Source of the DNA: Halocynthiibacter sp. SDUM655004
GTDB lineage: Bacteria > Pseudomonadota > Alphaproteobacteria > Rhodobacterales > Rhodobacteraceae
Reading direction: 5' to 3'
Length of the DNA: 64,000 nt
Assembly: GCF_026015885.1 (NCBI RefSeq)
Contig: NZ_JAPDUG010000002.1
Coordinates: 744,001 to 808,000 of the forward strand
Numbering within the stretch: position 1 is the stretch's first letter; each line of letters starts with the position of its first letter. Below are positions 8,032-16,493 of the stretch, piece by piece. The position numbers were made by a program, and so were the translations under genes. The notes beneath the pieces were generated by a model. The model was not told where the DNA came from and did not search any database. It was given only the letters and a program-made list of their open reading frames with translations.

Positions 8032-8329
8032 CGGCAAAAACGAGCCCAAATCACCAATGCTGCAAGCTGCACCAAGGTCGGCTTTGGGTAAATCGTGATG
8101 TATCAAGTTAGCGGTCGTTTACCTGTTACACTTAGGGAAAATCTGGTGAAACCATATGAACTCCAGAGTAGGTTTTGGCATGGCTGAGCCAATGATCGCC
8201 CTCCTTTCTATTGAACGTGACGGAATGACCATTTGGTGCGCGAGCCGACGCCATGCCTGTCTTTTTTGACCTACAGGTAAGTACAGGGCTTTATCAGCGG
8301 TGATTTTAGAGTTTTTGACATTGATGGGG

Positions 8330-8456
8330 TGACAGTAGTGTCAGGGACCAAATTCGTATGTTCGTCATACTGAATTCATAGCTATTCGGTTCGTGTGATT
8401 ATGATTGGTATACTTCGGGTGACACTTGTAACGGGGGCTGAATGACACTGATGTCA
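8330..8456. promoter_or_regulatory. TGACA-N4-TGTCA palindromes upstream of the winged-helix gene
   Basis: Two palindromes of the same form occur: TGACA-GTAG-TGTCA at 8330-8343 and TGACA-CTGA-TGTCA at 8443-8456. Looser copies lie at 8420-8433 (TGACACTTGTAACG) and 8470-8479 (ACAGTGTCAT). Another inverted repeat, AATTC-GTATG-N5-CATAC-TGAATT, lies near 8350-8375. The cluster fills much of the 534-base gap between the relaxase and the winged-helix gene. It is most simply an operator array for that protein, or iterons of a plasmid-type origin. Confidence 0.55.
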
Positions 8457-8565
8457 TGGGGTGGATGGCAACAGTGTCATGCGAGGGCGCCATTAACGTC
8501 ACCCCTCAAAGTCTTGTTATATTGATTAAAATTGCGATATCTAATTGTAACGAAGGGAACTGGTT

Positions 8566-9048
8566 ATGGCTACATTTAAAGTTGGGAAAGCAGACGCAGA
8601 AAATCTGCATGTGAACGAAAAGAAATGGACGAAACCTCTAATGGAGGCGGGATGGAGTGCTGTCCCTAGCATTTTAATCGAGAAGCAACAGGCGCTTGGC
8701 CTAGATCCAGTGGATATGAATATCATTATCCACTTGATCCAGTACTGGTGGCATCCTGAAAACTTGCCGCATCCTTCGGTAGAGACGATTGCAGATGCAA
8801 TCGGGCGTTCACCGAGAACGGTACAACGTCGGATTACGGCTCTTGCTGATCTTGGTTTTCTTGAGCGCACAGAGCGTAGGACATCGCGTAATGGTAGTGA
8901 TACGAACCTGTATAGCTTCAGGGGATTGATTGCGAAGTTGCAACCGTATGCCGCTGAGAAGATCGAAGAGAAAAACACGGCAATAGCGGTGAAAAAAGCA
9001 AGGGTTGCGCGTAAGAAGCCAAAGTTAGTGGTGGATAACCCTAAATAG
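8566..9048 (+). CDS. Winged-helix DNA-binding protein (regulator or replication factor)
   Basis: The 160-residue protein has a clear helix-turn-helix at about residues 83-108 (VETIADAIGRSPRTVQRR followed by ITALADLGFLER). A wing and a basic Lys/Arg-rich tail (KKARVARKKPK) follow. The N-terminal part (VPSILIEKQQALGLDPVDMN) resembles the leading segment of helix-turn-helix proteins found beside plasmid replication or phage genes. The ATG has GAAGGGA upstream. TGACA-N4-TGTCA palindromes upstream are its likely binding sites, suggesting autoregulation. Whether it controls transcription or replication of the element cannot be told. Confidence 0.65.
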   Translation: MATFKVGKADAENLHVNEKKWTKPLMEAGWSAVPSILIEKQQALGLDPVDMNIIIHLIQYWWHPENLPHPSVETIADAIGRSPRTVQRRITALADLGFLERTERRTSRNGSDTNLYSFRGLIAKLQPYAAEKIEEKNTAIAVKKARVARKKPKLVVDNPK

Positions 9049-9124
9049 TTTTGAAAGTTTGTGGCCAGATATTTGGCCACCGGCTGGTGCAATGAATAAT
9101 CGAGCAAGAATAAGAAGAACCAAT

Positions 9125-9601
9125 ATGACAACGTATGCATTTATAGACAGCCAGAATTTGAAAAAATCCGTCGAAGCAATCAGAAGTGACATTGACTACC
9201 GGCGTTTTCGCCTTTGGTTGAAGAACAAGAAGGGCGTTGATCGAGCGTTCATGTACTTTGGGTTCATGCGAAGCCATCAACGGCTTTACGACTACCTTGA
9301 ACGGTGTGGTTTTGAGCTGGTGTTTCGTGATGTTGATTTTGCCCAAGGTCGGCACAAGGCAAATATTGATATCTGCCTGACAATCTCAGTTCTTGATCAG
9401 ATCGACGACTTTGACGATGCCTACTTGATCACGTCCGATGGAGATTTCTTTGATCTGACCGAGCGGTTGAAGGCAGTAGATAAGTTAGGCGGGGTAATCA
9501 GTCCTCAATCTGCCAAACGATGCTCGCGGCTGCTCAAGAAGAGCTGTCAGGGTAAGATCAGCTTTATCCCGGAGCTTATCCAAAAATTTGAGAAGGTATG
9601 A
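9125..9601 (+). CDS. NYN-domain protein (LabA/DUF88-like putative RNase)
   Basis: The 158-residue protein has the NYN pattern: TYAFIDSQNL near the start (acidic residue of the PIN-like active site and the conserved Asn), KANIDICLTISVL in the middle, and AYLITSDGDFFDL with the S-D-G-D acidic cluster. NYN proteins are metal-dependent nucleases of the PIN superfamily, acting on RNA where tested. ATG 9125 is chosen because the conserved domain begins there and AAGAAG lies upstream; the open frame extends 22 codons further 5'. It follows the winged-helix gene by 76 bases and ends at a hairpin, so the two may be cotranscribed. Confidence 0.8.
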   Translation: MTTYAFIDSQNLKKSVEAIRSDIDYRRFRLWLKNKKGVDRAFMYFGFMRSHQRLYDYLERCGFELVFRDVDFAQGRHKANIDICLTISVLDQIDDFDDAYLITSDGDFFDLTERLKAVDKLGGVISPQSAKRCSRLLKKSCQGKISFIPELIQKFEKV

Positions 9602-9605
9602 AGAC

Positions 9606-9649
9606 AAAAGCCACCTCGCAGTGTCGAAACAACTTTTGAGATGGCTTTT
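9606..9649 (+). terminator. Inverted repeat after the NYN gene, likely terminator
   Basis: AAAAGCCACCTC (9606-9617) pairs with GAGATGGCTTTT (9638-9649) with one mismatch, around a 20-base loop. The right arm ends in TTTT. It starts 5 bases after the NYN stop codon. The loop holds the first copy of the repeat described at 9618-9690. Confidence 0.55.
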
Positions 9650-9690
9650 GCTGTGTGTTGAAGGAGCGCCGCAGCGTCGAAACAACTTTT
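9618..9690. repeat. Near-identical 20-base direct repeat pair
   Basis: GCAGTGTCGAAACAACTTTT (9618-9637) and GCAGCGTCGAAACAACTTTT (9671-9690) differ at one base and start 53 bases apart. The first copy is the loop of the hairpin at 9606-9649. No function is evident; a protein-binding or recombination site is possible because a resolvase remnant lies just downstream. Confidence 0.5.
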
Positions 9691-9981
9691 GGCACGATCC
9701 CTTCGTTGGAATACATATTACACTTAGCGAACAGATTTGCAAGGTCCGTGTATGACAGTACGCAACGTGCGGTAAACAAGCCGTAAATTAGCACAGTTTT
9801 GCTTACGCCTTTCGTTTCAGGAGCAAAAGCGGACAACTACATAAATTCCGGCAACGGCAGGTTGGTCCCGCGTAGCGGCCCCCGGTTTATATGTAGTCAA
9901 CGTCCACAATCGAAGTAGATTGCTGCGTAGATGCATTTGCGATGATCAATTGGCTATACCCTAGTGATCGACATAAAAAGT

Positions 9982-10012
9982 CTATCAGTTAAATCGGTTA
10001 TAATAGCGATAG
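9982..10012. other. Possible res subsite of the serine recombinase
   Basis: CTATC and GATAG form inverted ends of a 31-base AT-rich segment that lies 50 bases upstream of the serine recombinase start. Size, symmetry and position resemble a resolvase-binding subsite. The other two subsites of a complete res site are not obvious. Confidence 0.3.
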
Positions 10013-10061
10013 GTTAACTTATCAAAAAGGCTTAGACCCGCTTGAGAAAGGAACTCGATAT

Positions 10062-10615
10062 ATGAAATATGGTTATCGGCGCGTTAGTACCATGAGCAAT
10101 CGTTCGCGAGACAAGAGCTGCCATCTGATTGCAACAAAATCTTCGAAGAGAAGGTTTCTGCGAAAAATACGGACAGACTACAATTGAGTATACTTCGGGA
10201 TATAATCCAGCCAGGCGACGAAATAGTAGTTCATTCTCTCGACCGTCTTGCCCGCTCCTTGAAAGATCTCGAGACGATTGTGAAGGAGGTTGTTGATAAA
10301 GGGGCTGTCATTAGCTTTCTCAAGGAGAACCTAACTTTCGGGCCCACAACAAATCTGCTGTCGGTTATGATGTTGCAAGTCTTGGGGGCAATTGGTCAGT
10401 TTGAGCGAGCTCTCATTTTGGATCGGCAACGTGAAGGGATTGCAAAGGCCAAAGAGGCTGGAAAATACAAGGGGCGACCTACAACTATCAATCGGAGGGT
10501 AGCGGAAAAAATGTTTAGTTCTGGATCAACTCCAGCAGAGGTTGCCGATGTTATGAAGATAGGTATTGCTTCAGCATATCGATTGAGAAAGGAAATTGGC
10601 GCTCAGAATTGTTAG
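10062..10615 (+). pseudogene. Serine recombinase (resolvase/invertase family), frameshifted
   Basis: ATG 10062, preceded by AAAGGA, opens a typical resolvase start: MKYGYRRVST, including the catalytic Ser of the Arg-Val-Ser motif. After about residue 17 the homology moves to another frame (QELPSDCNKIFEEKVS at about 10113-10160), which continues unbroken to 10615 with GDEIVVHSLDRLARSL, GAIGQFERALILDRQREGIA and a C-terminal helix-turn-helix (STPAEVADVMKIGIASAYRL). The longest intact frame (from TTG 10184) therefore lacks the catalytic Ser and cannot be active alone. The break is a small indel near 10105-10115. It could be a recent mutation or a sequencing error. Confidence 0.8.
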
Positions 10616-10799
10616 GTGCAATTGCAGGACGAGATCGATTTAATGGCATAAAGGGCGAGAACCGAACATTAGCCGCTGTTCGCACCAATGGCCGCAACTC
10701 ACAGGATGCGGACTTAGCAAAAAATTGGTTGCTTTGAACAATAAGGGGAAATCAAACGTCCCCCACTGGGGTCGCTTCGAAGCATGATAGCAGCTCCAG

Positions 10800-12482
10800 T
10801 TATGACGAGGGCCAGGTTCTAAGTGCTAGTTTCGCCAGTTTTTTCTGACGATTTTCCACCTCAATTGGCTCCCAGCTTTCAGTTTTGCTCAATTCGTAGG
10901 TTAGTGTCAGACTACTCTTCTCAAAAAACGGTTTTTTGCCTTCAAAGCTTTCGTTTGACATTCCGTTGTTTTCGCTTCGTTTAAGCAAGCAAAGGTTCCC
11001 TAGGCGGTTCTTGAATTCTGAATGGGAATCTGCATTAAAGCTATCCCAACCTATGCCTCTAATACTTTTGGGCAATATGTGTTCAAGAGTGACTTGTTGA
11101 GGGTCAGAATTCACCCACTCCTTTTCCCCTTTGTTAGGCGAGCATGTGTGCTCCAATTCTCTCAGCAAGTACCGCGCCAATGCTGTCTTCGTAACACGAG
11201 CATTTGCAAAGATTTCCTCAAAATCCTTATCCGAAACTGAAATCTTCTTTAAGGCCTCAGTGAGCTCAATGTAGTTTGAAATGTCACCGCTAGTAACTTT
11301 GATGGCAGCGTCTGCAAAGGCCTGTTCATTTGCTCCGCTTCGTGTCCGAGCCGATACTACCAACCGCAAACTAAAAGACGTTAAAAATTTGATCGTTTTT
11401 TCGAACTCACTCTTCTCAAACTTAGTCGATGTAGCCAGTATAAGCGGCCTGATCGGCTTCAAATTGAAAAAATTGAAATCCTCAAGATACTTGCGGGTTA
11501 TTGGAGAATAGTCATCCCAGAATTCGTTTTCTGCGTTAAAGGTCGCAGTGTAGATACGGGACGTGTCCGCCAAAGAGGTTAAGAAAGAAACCGCTGTTCC
11601 TTCGGTCTTGTACTTCGTCTGGATAGCATCATAAACACCATCGGCGCGCACGAAACCTGAGAAGGCGATCAGATAATGACGTAAGAAGGATACTTGCGGG
11701 TCATCGTCCCCAAGCTCCTGCAAGTTTTCAAGCATATTGGACCATTTAGATTGTGCCAGGCCCACTTGCCCATCAGAATGGCCGAATAAGTAGCTCTTAA
11801 CCAGGTCAGCCTGAGAAGTCCGAAGCCCGCGGTCGTTCAAAGTTTCAAACATTTTGAAAGCGCGGGCTTGATCGTGTGCTCTAAGCAAAATCACTTGCGC
11901 CGAACGCTCAAGATAGTCGATCCAATTATTTAGAGTATCTGGCGCATCCACACCCGAAACTGAATTCGCAATCGCTTCAACACGCGCAACGGCGAGGAAA
12001 TATGCTTCCCTCAGCAATTTGTGGGAAGTCCTGCTCTCGTTAGGCGGCCAATATTCCTCGGTGCTCTTTGAAGTGAGTTGCTTAAAGTAATGCCTGTCGT
12101 CTGTGTTGAGAGAGAGGCGTTGTTTGAAACCTTCTCGTCGGTCGCTATTAAAAAGATAAGTGTTTTGAAGCGATGTGGAGATTTCTTTTCCAGTGTCATT
12201 CTTTTGTAGAAAGTCTCTAATTGCAGTCAAAAGCAAATAGGTGGTCGTTAGCCTTTGCTGCCCATCTACAACACTGAGCTCTCCTGTCTTCTCATTCTCA
12301 ATCGCAACAATAGTGCCAAGAAAATACTCGGAAGATTTACGATAAGCGGCTTCGAGATCTGAATACAGTTGAACAACTTCTTCCTCAGTCCATGCATAAT
12401 CACGTTGGTGCGGTGGAATGGTCAAAGAATAGTCGGTGAAAATCTTCGCAATTCCAATATCGTCAAAACTGAAAGTTTTCAT
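10800..12482 (-). CDS. DUF262/DUF1524 protein, GmrSD-like restriction enzyme
   Basis: The 560-residue protein has an N-terminal DUF262 (ParB/GmrS-like) domain with the hallmark IPPHQRDYAW and VVDGQQRLTT (about residue 73). The C-terminal DUF1524 His-Me finger nuclease shows VTLEHILPKS and NRLGNLCLLKRSENN. GmrSD-type Type IV restriction enzymes cut modified (for example glucosylated hydroxymethylcytosine) phage DNA, with the GmrS domain hydrolysing NTP. Both domains are present in one chain, as in single-polypeptide members. It is transcribed opposite to the rest of element 1 and sits at its right end, a usual cargo position. The gene looks intact; the substrate is not predictable from sequence. 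Confidence 0.8.
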   Translation of the reverse strand: MKTFSFDDIGIAKIFTDYSLTIPPHQRDYAWTEEEVVQLYSDLEAAYRKSSEYFLGTIVAIENEKTGELSVVDGQQRLTTTYLLLTAIRDFLQKNDTGKEISTSLQNTYLFNSDRREGFKQRLSLNTDDRHYFKQLTSKSTEEYWPPNESRTSHKLLREAYFLAVARVEAIANSVSGVDAPDTLNNWIDYLERSAQVILLRAHDQARAFKMFETLNDRGLRTSQADLVKSYLFGHSDGQVGLAQSKWSNMLENLQELGDDDPQVSFLRHYLIAFSGFVRADGVYDAIQTKYKTEGTAVSFLTSLADTSRIYTATFNAENEFWDDYSPITRKYLEDFNFFNLKPIRPLILATSTKFEKSEFEKTIKFLTSFSLRLVVSARTRSGANEQAFADAAIKVTSGDISNYIELTEALKKISVSDKDFEEIFANARVTKTALARYLLRELEHTCSPNKGEKEWVNSDPQQVTLEHILPKSIRGIGWDSFNADSHSEFKNRLGNLCLLKRSENNGMSNESFEGKKPFFEKSSLTLTYELSKTESWEPIEVENRQKKLAKLALRTWPSS

Positions 12483-12849
12483 TGGTTCTCCAGATCAATT
12501 TTTCAACAACCTAAGCTTGGTAAAACTGTCGCACAAGTTGTGATTTTGATGGCTCCGGCACAAATTTCCAAAACTTTATAACTGCGCGCCCCACGTTTCT
12601 TGAAGCAACATTAGCAATCTCTATCGATGGCCGTTTTAGACAAAGAGCCGCCGTTAGACGCAGATTGCACCAATAGCAGGAATGGGCCGCAATACTAGGC
12701 AAAGCGAGACTGTTCGACAGAGGGTTTATTGACACCGCTGCTAGTACAAAATGAGCAAGATATTGAACAATGCTACAAAAGCCTTTTACGAACCACGCCT
12801 GAAAAAGTGAAAAAAGTCTTAAAGCCTAGTTCTTGCGAAAATAAAAAAT
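12483..12849. other. Intergenic stretch at the right end of element 1
   Basis: No gene recognised. It lies upstream of the DUF262 gene and must hold its promoter. Short open frames here have no ribosome binding site or recognisable product. Confidence 0.4.
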
Positions 12850-12868
12850 GTGATACAGTTTGTGATAC
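12850..12868. promoter_or_regulatory. Paired GTGATAC repeats, likely integrase arm site (right)
   Basis: GTGATAC starts at 12850 and 12862, with the same 12-base spacing as the pair at 1699-1717. It lies 75 bases inside the 51-base att copy. The match in sequence, orientation and spacing at both ends supports a role in recombination of element 1. Confidence 0.45.
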
Positions 12869-12942
12869 ACAATCCCAAGCAATTATTGTACAAAGCAACT
12901 GGAAACTTGTGAATATTGACGTATTGAGTGCGAACTCAATCG

Positions 12943-12993
12943 TTAAATGGTGCCCGGGGGCGGAATCGAACCACCGACACGAGGATTTTCAAT
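12943..12993. repeat. att site: 51-base copy of the tRNA-Phe 3' half
   Basis: The 51 bases are identical to 27589-27639. They cover the encoded CCA, acceptor 3' strand, T arm, variable loop and part of the anticodon arm, with two or three flanking bases. The copy ends in the anticodon loop region and then diverges, so it is not a functional tRNA. It is the junction between elements 1 and 2. Confidence 0.85.
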
Positions 12994-13123
12994 TAGCCTT
13001 TTGGTCGAAACACGCTGTTTCAGGATCACTCAACCCGCAACGTAGCAAGTTGATAAGCTTAAGTTTTGCGCTTGGCAGACCGTCTCAGCTCATCTCACAT
13101 TAGAGCATTCAAGCCCATCGCTC

Positions 13124-13141
13124 CTGCTACCCCAGTGATAC
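13124..13141. promoter_or_regulatory. Arm-type repeat inside the left end of element 2
   Basis: CTGCTAC and GTGATAC, 11 bases apart, form part of TACCCCAGTGATACCC. The same sequence recurs at 27505-27522 inside the right end of element 2. It is read as an integrase or excisionase binding site, analogous to the pairs of element 1 but with different spacing. Confidence 0.45.
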
Positions 13142-13179
13142 CCTAAGTTAGGTCTGTGGTGACATTCTTGACAAACCAA

Positions 13180-14097
13180 CTAAGCAATTGGTTCAAGTCC
13201 TTCTTGAGCCAGCCACTGCTCTATCTCGGCTTGAAACGCCTCTATAAAAGCAGTGGCCATCCCGATATACGGTTGGTCAGGGTGAACAAAACTCTGAAGG
13301 CCCTGTATTTCTCGTGTTAGTGTTTCGAGAATGGATTCATCGCCTTCCCAACTCTCCAACATTTCTAATACTCGCGTGCGAATTGCTCGTAACTGCCTTC
13401 TTACCGAGATTCTGTCCAAAACTAGCTCAGCTCGATTTAAGGCACATGTCTGGATTGTATAAGCGCCATATGCGCTCGGGCCGTTTTCCTTTAGTCGTGG
13501 CAAAACGATTGGAAGTTCTGCTGATAGATCCCAGCAAAGCTCCAGTGCAGGATCCGTTTCACAAGGGTTGATAAGTAAAGGGTCTTCGTCTTCTAAGTTG
13601 CATGCTGGCGTGAGAGCTCTTGCACCAACGATGTCAAACTGGCTTGCCTTGCCAAAGCTCTGCTTTGGATACTGTGCAAGCAATTCCTCTACTTCTTCTC
13701 GCGTCATGTCCGCTGTGACAATATGTTGCCTGAGGCTCTTGTTGCAATCACGGCACGTTGGCAACAGATTATCCCACTCCGAGGCGAGCCACCAATAACC
13801 CGGATGATCTGCAATACCTTCGACACGTCCTTTGGGACGATAATGCTCGACTTCGCGCGCACCACTTCCGCCAATTCTACTTTCGCAGTACGCGCAATTG
13901 CCGCCAGCAAGTTGCCGCAAACCCAATTTGACATCGCGAGATCTGTAGATGGAAAATGTAAAAGAAGTGTGCGCCTCAGACCATGGCTCTCGGGCTGCAT
14001 AGTATGTTGAGGCTTCATCTCTTTCATTTCGTACAGCTAGGTTAGGCCCAGCCAATGATGCCGGAACGCTCACGCCCCCTCGATTCAGCTTTCGCAA
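13180..14097 (-). CDS. HNH endonuclease, PtuB/TIGR02646-like (Septu partner)
   Basis: The 305-residue protein starts at TTG 14097 with MRKLNRGGVSVPASL, the opening typical of retron- and Septu-associated HNH proteins. The nuclease core is visible: CAYC (C68, C71), EVEHYRP (H85), then CRDCNK (C115, C118, N119). The two Cys pairs would bind zinc and the His and Asn belong to the HNH site. The open frame extends further 5', but that part only shadows the upstream gene. The TTG follows the upstream stop by a single base and has GGAG upstream, so translation is probably coupled to the ATPase gene. In Septu the HNH partner PtuB works with the ATPase PtuA against phage. Confidence 0.7.
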   Translation of the reverse strand: MRKLNRGGVSVPASLAGPNLAVRNERDEASTYYAAREPWSEAHTSFTFSIYRSRDVKLGLRQLAGGNCAYCESRIGGSGAREVEHYRPKGRVEGIADHPGYWWLASEWDNLLPTCRDCNKSLRQHIVTADMTREEVEELLAQYPKQSFGKASQFDIVGARALTPACNLEDEDPLLINPCETDPALELCWDLSAELPIVLPRLKENGPSAYGAYTIQTCALNRAELVLDRISVRRQLRAIRTRVLEMLESWEGDESILETLTREIQGLQSFVHPDQPYIGMATAFIEAFQAEIEQWLAQEGLEPIA

Positions 14098-14098
14098 C

Positions 14099-16300
14099 TT
14101 AAGTTTCTCCGAGTGTCGAGCGTAGCGCTTGAGAAACCGCCAAGACGGCCTCGGAGCGTGCATTGCGTGACAACCCTCCGATAGGCTTTTCCCTCTCAAG
14201 CAAGTACTTTTGAAGCGCTTCCTGAATGATTTGCGCGGTTGCGCTGTCACCAACTGTAAGCCGGGATATGAGCTCATCAGTCTCTTTCCCAAGCAAACGA
14301 CTGGTTTCCGTGCCGTCAGGTTCAGAGATCCGGGCAATTTCTAAATGAACGTCAGCATCAAGGGTACTAGCCAATCCAAAATACTCCGATGTTAGCAATT
14401 GTTCGGCTTGCATTCCTGAGACGTCGGGCAGGTCCTCCATTTGTCTAACCCGGCCGTTTGGATCTCTATAAAGAACAACTACTTCTCCATCTTCCATTCC
14501 TCGCAGACATAGAGGGTCGTGGCTGGTTACGATGAACTGCACCTTTGGGAACGCTCTTCTAAGAGAAGACATTACTTGCATCTTCCAGCGAGGATGAAGG
14601 TGAGTATCAATCTCATCGATCAAAACTACACCCCGGGCATCTTCGAGGTTTGGTGAAGCCTCCAATAACGTCCGACAGATATCTGCGATCATCGCAAATA
14701 CAGACCGGTAGCCTTCGCTCAACTTCGAAACAGGTGTCAGCTGACCGTCTGCACGAACACAGATACCAAATTCGGGATCGTTGACCAGATCATCGCTATC
14801 ACCAATTGGTAGAATCGTTCGAATTGTGGCTGCGACGGCTCCGAACTCAGACCCACTAATTCTTTCGAGCCAATCTGTGGGATCCGGTAGTGGTCTTGCT
14901 GGGTCAATTAGACTTCTTAGCCTCTCAGCCGAACTGCGAAAACGTCTTTTTTTCGTGGGAGAAAAGTAGCGGTGAGGGCCATACCCCAAAACAATCTGTG
15001 ATTGGCGTTGAGATCCTCCCAGTTTCCCAGAGACAGGATCGTATGAGAAAACTGCGGGCTCCGACTTGCCGTGAAACTCCACCGCAACCCTGATTTCGTT
15101 TTGGCCCCATTGGTCCCACGTTTCGCGTCCAACGCTCCTCGCCAAACTACTGTATGAGAGACCTAAAGCGTCAATCTCTTCGGAGCCCAAGAGGGCAAGC
15201 CCAATTCCCAATAGAAAAGATGATTTTCCAACAGCATTCTCACCCAACAATAGCAAGCAAGGTGCTCCTGCTCTTTCTTCGCGCTGAGAAGGTAGCTCCA
15301 ACGAGAGTTCTTCAATCCCTTTAAAATTGGATATGCGAATTGATGAAATATTGCTTCGAGCAAAAAATGGGCCAATCAATCTATCTACGTCGCGAACAGG
15401 AGTTGGTGCGATCCCAACATAATACTGCTCTCTTACTCTATCAGGTCCACCTTCAAATGTATCCTTGAACTCCTCATTTTTCCTTAAGTCATCCGCCTTG
15501 AGCCCTTCTATGTCTTGAAGGATCCGGGAACGATCTTCCTCACTAGAAATTTCAAGAAACTTCCTAAGTTCGTTCTCAAGGTTTGGACCGGTTACTTTAG
15601 CTGTCGGGAGCTTTTTGTAATTCGCAATGGATTGAGCAATGCTCCATTGCTGGCAACCCAAAAAAGGTCCTCTTGTAAGAAAATCACTCGGCAGATCAGT
15701 TCGCTTTTCAAGTGCGTATGCCCATGTTTCCAGTGATTTCGAACAAGCGTTTTTACGCTCGTCAACAAGCTCACTCTCGTTAAGCTGAAATGCCAAAATT
15801 GTCTCTCGCCCCTTTCTTGAGTTATTGCGGGGAATGATAAGTCCGGTGGAAAGAAAACTAAGGTATTTGCCTGGATGCTCGAATGTGGGATCTATCAGTA
15901 GAGGTTTCTCCACCAATCGGACGTCATCAAATGTTGCCAAAAAGGGTGAAGGTCGCCCAGATAATGGAAAAGCATTAGATTTTGATTGGTTGCAACTACT
16001 GCAGGCGTACATGAAATTCAGCCACTCGAACGCAAGCCACGGATAAAGGCTTTTGGGTCGAAAATGGTCGATCTCACCAGCCATTTCCAAGGGCCGTTCG
16101 CAATATGCACATTTCTGCTCAAAATCGAATGCAACAAGCGACCGCAGTTCTTTTTGATGAAAGATATCTGAGTTAAACGGAGCACGCCTTTGCTCGCGTT
16201 CAGCTGCGGGTCTTCGAGCCCATTCGAAAAGGTCATCTTTAGAACGACCAACCAACTCAAAAAACTGCTTTGAAGGTTCATTACGATTAATTTTGAGCAT
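14099..16300 (-). CDS. HNH nuclease-ATPase fusion (Septu-like)
   Basis: The 733-residue protein joins two modules. Residues about 50-115 form an HNH domain: CAYC (C64, C67), EIDHFRP (H79), CSSCNQ (C100, C103, N104). After a linker, residues about 318-700 form an SMC/OLD-like ATPase: ISNFKGIEELSLELP, Walker A GENAVGKSS (353-361), a signature-like LSEGYRS, Walker B GVVLIDEIDTHLHP and the His switch IVTSHDPL. In canonical Septu the ATPase (PtuA) and nuclease (PtuB) are separate; here a nuclease is fused and a second, stand-alone HNH protein follows. It is upstream of and coupled to that gene. Antiphage function is inferred. Confidence 0.75.
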   Translation of the reverse strand: MLKINRNEPSKQFFELVGRSKDDLFEWARRPAAEREQRRAPFNSDIFHQKELRSLVAFDFEQKCAYCERPLEMAGEIDHFRPKSLYPWLAFEWLNFMYACSSCNQSKSNAFPLSGRPSPFLATFDDVRLVEKPLLIDPTFEHPGKYLSFLSTGLIIPRNNSRKGRETILAFQLNESELVDERKNACSKSLETWAYALEKRTDLPSDFLTRGPFLGCQQWSIAQSIANYKKLPTAKVTGPNLENELRKFLEISSEEDRSRILQDIEGLKADDLRKNEEFKDTFEGGPDRVREQYYVGIAPTPVRDVDRLIGPFFARSNISSIRISNFKGIEELSLELPSQREERAGAPCLLLLGENAVGKSSFLLGIGLALLGSEEIDALGLSYSSLARSVGRETWDQWGQNEIRVAVEFHGKSEPAVFSYDPVSGKLGGSQRQSQIVLGYGPHRYFSPTKKRRFRSSAERLRSLIDPARPLPDPTDWLERISGSEFGAVAATIRTILPIGDSDDLVNDPEFGICVRADGQLTPVSKLSEGYRSVFAMIADICRTLLEASPNLEDARGVVLIDEIDTHLHPRWKMQVMSSLRRAFPKVQFIVTSHDPLCLRGMEDGEVVVLYRDPNGRVRQMEDLPDVSGMQAEQLLTSEYFGLASTLDADVHLEIARISEPDGTETSRLLGKETDELISRLTVGDSATAQIIQEALQKYLLEREKPIGGLSRNARSEAVLAVSQALRSTLGET

Positions 16301-16493
16301 CAGAATTGTTCCGTCGTGAAAATTGGGAATGGTACTTCGTCGGACTGCATAACTTCACCTGAGAACTAGTCCAATAACAATCCCTTCCTCGCAAACCTAG
16401 CACTTCTGCGACCGGTTCACATTGATGCAAGGCGTCACATGGGTTCTAGGGTTGTCCCTGACGGCGGGCCTCCATGTATCTTATTTTGACCTC

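Larger units (their letters stand above)
1575..12942. mobile_element. Integrative mobilizable element 1 at tRNA-Phe
   Basis: The segment is bounded by tRNA-Phe 3'-end copies at 1575-1594 and 12943-12993. It contains a tyrosine integrase next to its left end, a putative HUH Rep, an oriT-like region, MobC and relaxase genes, a winged-helix protein, a NYN protein, a frameshifted resolvase and a GmrSD-like restriction gene. Paired GTGATAC motifs 12 bases apart sit just inside both ends (1699-1717 and 12850-12868), as expected for integrase arm sites. No conjugation (type IV secretion) genes are present, so it would depend on a helper for transfer. The exact ends are inferred. Confidence 0.7.

Noticed and set aside
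8541..9140. 199-codon minus-strand open frame
   Set aside because: Antisense to the winged-helix gene, which has a good start site and a recognisable helix-turn-helix.
9606..9690. CRISPR-like repeat
   Set aside because: Only two copies of the 20-base repeat exist, with no further regular spacing and no cas genes.
12729..13103. Open frame of 124 codons containing WCPGAESNHRHEDF on the plus strand
   Set aside because: That peptide is the translation of the tRNA-Phe 3'-end copy at 12943-12993. The frame crosses an attachment site and has no ribosome binding site.
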